This document shows, piece by piece, positions 57,668 to 64,000 of a stretch of DNA of 64,000 nucleotides. Origin of the DNA: Magicicada septendecula (lineage: Eukaryota; Arthropoda; Insecta; Hemiptera; Cicadidae). Position 1 is the stretch's first letter; each line of letters begins with the position of its first letter. The stretch is from assembly GCA_034769895.1 (NCBI GenBank), contig CM068370.1, forward strand, positions 47,234,344 through 47,298,343. The letters run 5' to 3'. The notes under the pieces are model-generated. The model saw only the letters and a list, made by a program, of their open reading frames with translations. It was not told where the DNA came from and did no database searches. Position numbers and translations under genes: made by a program.

Positions 57668-59978
57668 CAGTGGAACCCCTCAAATCCTAACTAATTGGGG
57701 ATGTAGCCTGTTCGGATTCGGAAAAGTTCGGATTAGCCGAAAAATCTGCATACGTAGTACTCAACACTAGTTACGGTGTACGCGCCGCCCGGTAATGTTG
57801 CGTAGGGGTGAGACGAAGCCGCCGGAGGTTGCTGACCTTGACTGCCCGTGAATCACTGTTGCTGTCGGGTGGAAGTGCGCTAAAAATAGTCCAGTCCTAC
57901 TACAATAGGTCTAGAAATCTTTGTATTCCAGTTAGTCCTCTGGCGTTTGTTGTCCTGTGCGTTTGTCTGCTGTTACTGTTTCCATCCAGCATACATAGTT
58001 TGTTCGAGTTTTCGTTTAAGGTTTATTGTTTTTGCATTTGAAGTGAGCAGTGTAGATTGGGTTTTTTAGTTTTCTTAAATTATGGCAAGCAAACGAAAAC
58101 ATAGTTCTTGTACTTTAAAAGAAAAACTCGAAGTGTTAATGCGACTAGACAAAGGGGAAAGTTTGACGAAGCTGGCTGTTGAATTTGGTGATGGTAAGGC
58201 AACAATCAGTGACTTGGAAAAAGAATCGTGCGAAAATTAAACAGTTTTGCAGTACAACAAGTGAAAAAACTTTGAAACAACGCCATCACGCAAAAGTTTC
58301 TGCAAATGAAGAAATTGACGAAGAAGTGTTTTTGTGGTTTACACAAGAGAGGCAGAAAGGAGTTCCTATTAGTGGTCCATTAATTCAAGAAAAGGCATTG
58401 CGGCTGAACAAACTAATGAACGGAGATTTGGCATTTACTGCTAGCAATGGGTGGTTGGATCGATGGAAGAGAAGGCATGGAATCAGACAACTGACGATAA
58501 GCGAGAGAAGTTATCAGCTGATAATACTGCTGCAAAAGAATATTTAGATGAATTCGCCGATTTGATTTCATAGGAAAATTACTCGCCCCAGCAAGTGTAT
58601 AATGCGGACGAGACTGGATTGAATTTTAAAGCACTTCCCACTAAAAGTCTTGCTTCTAAAGAGGAATCTTCTGCGCCAGGCTTTAAAATGAACAAACAGC
58701 GTCTCACAGTTTTGGCCTGCAGTAACGCCGCGGGAACAAACAAGCTACCATTAATGGTGATTGGAAAACCTGCCAAGCCACGAGCCCTTAAAAATATGAA
58801 CATGAATTCTCTCCCTGTTTATTGCAGAAATCAGACTAAGGCGTGGATGACTGGTAATCTTTTTAAGGAGTGGTTTGAAAAGAAATTTGTTCCTTCGGTA
58901 ACAAGATTTAATGAAGAAAATGGACTGCCACCTCGAGCTCTACTTTTGATAGACAACACTCCGTCACATCCTTCAGACATGCAGTTGGTGTGCAGAGACA
59001 TAAAAGCAATTTTTCTACCACCTAACGTGACATCGCTGCTGCAGCCTATGGATCAAGGTGTGCTACAGAACATAAAACTAAGCTACAGAAAAATGCTTCT
59101 GTAAACTCTTATTGAAGAAGATTGTTCTCTTTCTATTCTTGAGAAGCTAAAGAAGATAACAATAAAAGATGTGATTTACTGGCTTGCAGAATCATGGAAC
59201 AATACCAGTAAAAATTTACTGCAGAGATCTTGGACGAAGCTTTGGCCCAGCTTCGAATTTGTGGAAACACCACTTACAACACGAGACGATGAAACTGAGC
59301 TCCTTCATCTCTTTCAAAAAGTACCAGGATGTGAGGATGCTGAAAAAGGTTGTCTGGAGGAGTGGGCAGCACTAGACGACAATGAAGAATGCACCGAGCA
59401 TGACATAGTGTCTGTGGTCCAGGATCAACATGACAATGTATCAGGTAGCGATAGCGAGGGAGAAGATGCCTCAACAAACGTGACTCATTCTGACGCTGCC
59501 GTCGCTCTCGACATCGCGTTGCGCTACGTAGAACAACACGCAGCTGCTACACCCAATGATGTCATGTTTATGCGACGCTGGCGCAACATCGCATCCTCGG
59601 GAAGGTTTATGTCACTTCGCCAGATGAAGATCACTGATTTTAAGTGAAAAAATGTAGTGTAGTGTTTGTGTGTGTTTTTTTGTGTTTTTCCTTGGCCTTT
59701 CAGCTCTGATGTTAATGAAATGGTGTATGACGTTGTTGTTTTTATACAGTGTTAATTCCAATATTTTTTACATTTCAATCTTGTTTTACGTAAGTAGCAA
59801 TACTTGTACATACTTTATTAATTTTTCAATGATTCTTTACGTAAAATTAGGTTACATATGATAGTTTTATGTAATAATAAATGTGTTTCTTATGTCTTTA
59901 TGTGTTTTTTTCAAATGTTGTTTTTCTTCAAAATCATGTTCGGATTTCCCGGGATTTCGGATTTGAGGGGTTCTACTG
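57668..59978 (+). mobile_element. Tigger/pogo-type DNA transposon (Tc1-mariner superfamily)
   Basis: 2311 bp with terminal inverted repeats CAGTGGAACCCCTCAAATCC and its complement with one mismatch (ending GGGGTTCTACTG), flanked by TA at 57666-57667 and 59979-59980. The empty site is visible in the 5' LTR of E near 7808. It carries one transposase gene broken by frameshifts and stops. Insertion postdates E. Confidence 0.95.
58082..59647 (+). pseudogene. Tigger/Jerky-type transposase, disrupted
   Basis: The ATG at 58082 opens a CENP-B-type N-terminal helix-turn-helix (RKHSSCTLKEKLEVL, LAVEFGDGKATISD), then a one-base shift near 58215. The next segment (from 58218) has the second CENP-B DNA-binding region, FTASNGWLDRWKRRHGI, then shifts again near 58500. 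The catalytic DDE region follows: YNADETGLNF (first Asp), LLIDNTPSHP (second Asp) and LLQPMDQG (third Asp, 32 residues later). In-frame stops occur at about 58571 and at 59102. A C-terminal acidic tail runs to the stop at 59647. The protein would cut and paste the element; this copy cannot. Confidence 0.9.
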
Positions 59979-60893
59979 TACTGTACGTATAAAAGTAAAA
60001 ATGTAAATCACAAAATGGAAACATTCGAACACATTAACAGTTACATTTCTTTAAAAGTGAAAAACCAGTAGAATCAGTGAACGAAGTACCGAGTAATCGA
60101 TGTAGGGTGGTGAAAAAGTGGAAAGTACATATCAAAATGGACTGACGTCTCCCGGACAGTTAAACAGATAAGTAACAGATGGGGAAAATTAAATTGAAAT
60201 ATGAGCTCAAGGGAAAAATTTAAAATATGTTGTATGTGAGAGTGTGTGGGGGTTTTGCTTAAGTATATATATTAAACCACGAAGCGCTGGTTTGCGTTCT
60301 ATAAAATTAATTTTGTCTTGAATGTATTTATCTCTATTCTAAGAAAGGAAAACACCATGTACAACAACTGTTATTATTGTATGTATAAAAAATAGTAGTA
60401 GAAAGAAGAAAAAAGGGGGAATATTTGGTTTACGGGAATATCGAAATGATTTTTTTTGTTATGTTTTCCTTTGTTGTATAAGAAATTTAATTAAATAAAA
60501 GTATAATCATGGTATGATGGTAATACAGTGGTACTTCCTTGAATTACCATTTCTGCTTCTTCTGTTCGCCGAAAAGAACCCTGGTGAGTAATAAAAATTT
60601 TATTTATGGTTGGTACAAATACAAGATGGCGGCCGAGTTGAGTGAAGGCTGAATTTTATAACCATAATAAATTAAATAAATTTAGTTATTAAAGAGATAA
60701 TTATAGTTATATTGTTTCGCCCGAACAGGGACAATTAAATAATAAATATAAATTACAGTAACAATGGCACACTGGTCAAGATGGTACCATTTGAGCTCTT
60801 CAGCAAACGTACAGGTGGGAGCGTTCTAATTATTAAACTTCAGTCAACAACTCCATAGACCGGCCCCCTGGTATTCAGGTTAAACATCTTGTT

Positions 60894-61160
60894 AATGCTC
60901 TTAAAGAAAATGGTACAAGAACGACAGCTGTTTTAAATAAAACTGTAACTGAATTTTGTAATAACATTAAGTAATGCTCTTAAAGAAAATGGTACCAGAA
61001 CTCCAGCTGTTTCAAATAAAATTGTACTTAAATATTTTATGATAACTTAAATTGATGTTCTTAAAGAAAATGATATTAGAATCCAACTGTTTAAAAGACT
61101 TGTAACTAAATATTTTGAGGTAACTTAAATTGATGTTCTTAAAGAAAATGGCACTAATAA
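60894..61160 (+). repeat. Tandem repeat of about 80 bp in element F
   Basis: Units beginning AATG-TCTTAAAGAAAATG start at 60894, 60972, 61054 and 61132 (the last partial). They share an ACTGT-TAAA segment and a TAACTTAAATTG end. Not seen in the left part of F. Confidence 0.8.
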
Positions 61161-62049
61161 AAATTGTTACTGGTTACAAGAGTATTTTATTGCAAGTCCT
61201 GTCACTTTGGGCTCCAGCACACTTTTCGCTTCCGCTAGGCCAAGTAGTCAGTTATTAAATTTTGTGTAACGGCCTAAGTGGCCATTACAACATATGATAG
61301 TATTCCTCCACTGAATAAGCTATGGCCAGTGTTATTAAAAAATGGTGCCAGTGCTGTATATGTCAGAACTGTGGAAGCGCTATATACCAACATTACTACC
61401 AGTATAAAGATAGGCTCAAGACTATCTGATGAATTTCCAGTCACCAAGGGATTGCAACAAGGTTGTGCTATAGCGGCCACTTTATTTAAGATATATTTTA
61501 AGTAGATACAAAACACTGGAGCTGCATCTGTTGCAACATGGGGATAGCTACCAATGACGAAAAGCTCTTCACTTTGCATTTCACAGATGATCAGGTAGTT
61601 TAGCTGAGTATGAGGATTTATATGCTTAGAAAGTTAGATGAAGAATACCAGAAATGGGCTTAACAATAAATACAAATAAGACTGCATATATTGTTATTAG
61701 AAATACATGCAGAGATATATTGTTGGAACAAGGATTGTGAAAGGAGTAGATTCATAAAAGTACCTTGGCGCCATGATTACAAAAGACGGTACAAGTGTAG
61801 CAAAAATAAAAAATTGCATAGGACAATGGAAACAACCGATGAGACAGTTACATTCCACCTTATGGAGCAATCAACTAAGGCCCGAAACAATAAACAAAAT
61901 TTGTAAGAAATAGTGGAAAATATTGTAGCATATGGGATTGTGGTGTGGGAGACTACAGAACATATAAGGAAAAAATTACGAGCCATGGAAATGGGATAAT
62001 GGAAAGGTGCTGTACTTAAATTGCTAGATAGGGTAAAAAATGACTATAC

Positions 62050-62465
62050 TGCTACGAAATTATGTAGCAATAGTCCCTCGAAAAGTCGGCAGGTCCGGTG
62101 TCTGTGTCAAGGCCACGCAGTCAAGTACCTTCTAGACTGTTCCAGTACTAGTAATGAAGCAAATTATGCTGGCACACCACCAAAAGAATGAAAAATGTTC
62201 TAGAACATCTGCAGGACATATATAAGCAACAGCAGCTGGTTTAGTGAGTTAGTTACACATTGCAAGATTTTAGAGTGCAGATCAAGTGGTTGTTGGAAAG
62301 TGACTATTGTGTGTGGACAAATTTAACTTGAATTGTTGTACGAGAGTACCTTGTTGATTGCAAATTGTTATTTGTGACTAATTAAAGCTGGTAATTAGTG
62401 ACCTCATTGGTGTCTGTATTTTGTTTCCACTGTACCATACGATGATCCGTGAGACCGTCGTAACA
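62050..62465 (+). repeat. Candidate solo LTR (416 bp)
   Basis: The block is bounded by TGCTACGA and CGTAACA, which form a short inverted repeat with TG...CA ends. The flanks ATAC and ATAT differ at one base. It contains a TATA-like CATATATAAG (62217-62226), a heat-shock-element-like palindrome GTTCTAGAAC (62197-62206) and AATTAAA downstream. It interrupts the decayed RT. Promoter plus polyadenylation layout fits an LTR; the imperfect TSD leaves doubt. Confidence 0.5.
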
Positions 62466-62514
62466 ATATGTACCAATATAAATGTCACAACTGATGCTAA
62501 AAGATTAAGATGGT

Positions 62515-62600
62515 ACATCAGCAAAATAATTACATTCACTCAGCATGTACGTAATTACATTCCAAACAATATGTAAGGAATGTAATTATTTTGCTGATGT
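62515..62600. repeat. Hairpin with perfect 23-bp arms
   Basis: 62515-62537 (ACATCAGCAAAATAATTACA...) is the exact reverse complement of 62578-62600, with a 40-bp loop. It may be a small foldback insertion or a duplication by repair. Confidence 0.8.
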
Positions 62601-62617
62601 GAAACAAACTGTTTCAA

Positions 62618-62670
<53 letters not shown>
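62618..62670. repeat. (TC)n(AC)n compound microsatellite
   Basis: About 12 TC units are followed directly by about 14 AC units. Confidence 0.92.
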
Positions 62671-62673
<3 letters not shown>

Positions 62674-63190
62674 TAATTGAGCTTGTTGTGTTTGATATTT
62701 TCTCTTCTACCTGTACATAAGATGGGATTCTATGGAGCACAGAAACTGGAAAAGAAAGGAAGACAATAATATACAATAGTATGATTAAAAGCATGTTGAT
62801 GTACGGATTTGAAATATGGAGAATAAAAGAACAAGTAAAAAGAAAGTTAGAAGCTACAGAAATGGATACTTTGAGACGAGCTGCTAGAACTTAAAGGCTA
62901 GAGCGAATACAAAATGGCACAATCAAAGAAGAAATGGGCGTACAGAAGACACTCATCGACTGTATTGAAGAAAAACAACTAGTCTGGTATGGACATGTAC
63001 AAAGAATGGCACAAGACCAACTACCAAATAAAACAATGAGATGGATACCTAGAAGCACAGAAAGGAAGACTCAAGAAAACATGGATAGAGGGCATAAGAA
63101 GATCAATGAGCGATAGAGGACTAAACGATGGAAAACTGCAATGGCAGACAGCAATGGAGATTAGGCATCGGACAGCGCATAGGACGTTCT

Positions 63191-64000
63191 GACCCCAAAT
63201 TAATGTATATTGAAGTCCTACTCATTAATTGTTTGTTAATTTAATATTATTTTTTCCTGTAAGATATAATCCAGGAATTCGATTAGTGTACTCAGGCAGA
63301 GAACGGTGTCCAAATACAAATAACAATATGCAATCAAGTAAAATATAACATTATTTATTTTTCTTTGAGAACATAGAAAAGATCATGAACACACTTTATT
63401 AGAACGCTATTTAAGCCATACGAAGTCTTACTCAGTAACTGAGTAATTAAATTTGTCCCTGTGAGGGCGTCAAATTTGCAGAGAAAAATATGCAAATACG
63501 ATTAACACAATGCATATTTCGAGTAAAGTAGAACATTAGTTATGTTCTCTCGAAAACATAAAAAAGATCATGTACACACTTTTTCCACCTTAAGGCGTGA
63601 AACTGATTATCAACAAACTACGACATCAAAATACTACTACGTATATCAAAATTACGCAACTCAACACTTCTTGTTAGGCCTATATTTTTTCATTCACTCA
63701 ATCACGCACACTTTCACACTTCTACATTTCTTTTTTATTGAGCTCAATTTAAAAATGCCAGTATTTTAAATAATTCTGAAATGTCTACTTCCCTGTTGAT
63801 GCGTAGAAATTCGACACCTGGGGCGTCAACTCGTGGTTTGCACTGTTTGCTGTTTTATGGTTCTCACTTTTAAATTAAGGATTAATGTTAAAAAGCTTAA
63901 GAATTTCTTCTGTAGAACCAGTAGAATATACTGCATTCTATTTCACAAAACTACACATTAGTTTAAAAATTTCTTTGAAGTAAATAAAACGAAAAAACTG
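63191..64000. other. Right flank with an imperfect duplication of about 200 bp
   Basis: No gene is supported. GAAGTCCTACTCATTAATTG (63211) recurs as GAAGTCTTACTCAGTAACTG (about 63423), and AAAAGATCATGAACACACTTT (63378) recurs as AAAAGATCATGTACACACTTT (about 63562), so two diverged copies of one unit lie side by side. Confidence 0.55.

Larger units (their letters stand above)
5364..60763 (+). mobile_element. Element E: non-autonomous gypsy-like LTR retrotransposon, host of D
   Basis: It is bounded by TSD ATGG (5360-5363 and 60764-60767). LTRs starting TGTAAYGGGACATTTAGGCC and ending in ACA lie at 5364-8590 and 57145-60763, each about 1.31 kb once later insertions are removed. A primer binding site follows the 5' LTR and a polypurine tract (GAGGGGGTAT) precedes the 3' LTR. 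The only substantial coding frame is 8764-10110; no protease, RT or integrase is present in about 4 kb of its own internal DNA. LTRs differ at roughly 30 sites by eye (about 2.3%), the most diverged pair here, as expected for the outermost LTR element. Confidence 0.9.
57145..60763 (+). repeat. 3' LTR of element E, split by a Tigger element
   Basis: Without the Tigger and its TA duplication it is about 1306 bp. It retains the PBS-like motif near 60715 and ends ACAGTAACA. Confidence 0.92.
4802..61289. mobile_element. Element F: TG...CA insertion, probable solo LTR, host of element E
   Basis: The insertion starts TGTGCCGGGG at 4802 and ends CCATTACA at 61289, with a 4-bp TSD, ACAT, at 4798-4801 and 61290-61293. 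The TSD interrupts a reverse transcriptase frame that continues on the other side. Removing element E leaves about 1.08 kb (4802-5363 plus 60768-61289) with no internal pair of repeats, so a solo LTR is the simplest reading. The left part is clearly more GC-rich than the sequence around it; the right part holds an 80-bp tandem repeat. A different class of element with similar ends cannot be excluded. Confidence 0.6.
61290..63190 (+). pseudogene. Non-LTR retrotransposon reverse transcriptase, downstream part, decayed
   Basis: It starts at the right of F with YDSIPPLNKLW, then SIKIGSRLSDEFPVTKGLQQGC and LFKIYF, RT motifs of insect non-LTR elements. In shifted frames come LHFTDDQVV (the F/Y-ADD-type catalytic box, about 61575-61605), LTINTNKTAYIVI and a KYLGAMITKDGTS-like segment (about 61755-61795). 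The region from 62780 to 63120 matches the conserved C-terminal segment: SMIKSMLMYGFEIW, DTLRRAART, MGVQKTLIDCIEEKQL and WYGHVQRMAQDQLP. Several stops and shifts and an insertion at 62050-62465 show age. The exact clade is not determined. Confidence 0.8.

Overview
The window is eukaryotic, AT-rich repeat DNA, most likely from an arthropod (probably an insect). I infer this from the mixture of Ty3/gypsy-type LTR retrotransposons, a Penelope-like GIY-YIG element, a Helitron helicase, a Tigger/pogo-type DNA transposon and a decayed non-LTR retrotransposon. I found no host gene, tRNA or rRNA gene. Almost all of the window is transposable elements inserted inside one another.

The main structure is a set of nested insertions that can be read exactly from paired LTRs and 4-bp target-site duplications (TSDs). 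A decayed non-LTR reverse transcriptase (4721-4797, resuming at 61290) is split by F (4802-61289, TSD ACAT, probably a solo LTR). F is split by E (5364-60763, TSD ATGG, LTRs about 1.31 kb). E is split by D (11884-55490, TSD ATAT, LTRs 2394 bp). D is split in its RT gene by C (17324-49364, TSD ACCA, LTRs 1047 bp). C is split in its gag gene by B (19702-41450, TSD ATAT, LTRs 2842 bp). The 3' LTR of B is split by A (33778-39908, minus strand, TSD TATT, LTRs 1322 bp). When the inserts are subtracted, the paired LTRs of B, C, D and A have identical lengths. Smaller insertions decorate this frame: a tandem-repeat element and an inverted relative in the 5' LTR of E, a Penelope fragment in the body of E, a truncated Helitron with a 0.7-kb palindrome in the protease of B, a short insert in the RT of B, and a Tigger in the 3' LTR of E.

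B and D are autonomous-type elements of one family: coiled-coil gag, capsid, Asn-rich tail without a CCHC knuckle, then PR-RT-RNase H-IN. C is another autonomous-type element, and its gag carries a RanBP2-type zinc finger. A and E lack pol. They share LTR ends, an identical primer binding site and a homologous protein with a coiled-coil N-terminus and an unrecognised C-terminal domain. They also share a long 3' noncoding module with C, which suggests they are non-autonomous partners mobilised by C-like elements.

All autonomous copies here are damaged by insertions, frameshifts, stops or catalytic substitutions. By eye, LTR divergence is about 2.3% for E, 1.7% for C, 0.9% for D, 0.2% for B and none seen for A. 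This broadly follows the nesting except that C looks older than its own host D; many of the C differences are at CpG. The flanks (1-4720 and 63191-64000) hold no gene I can support.
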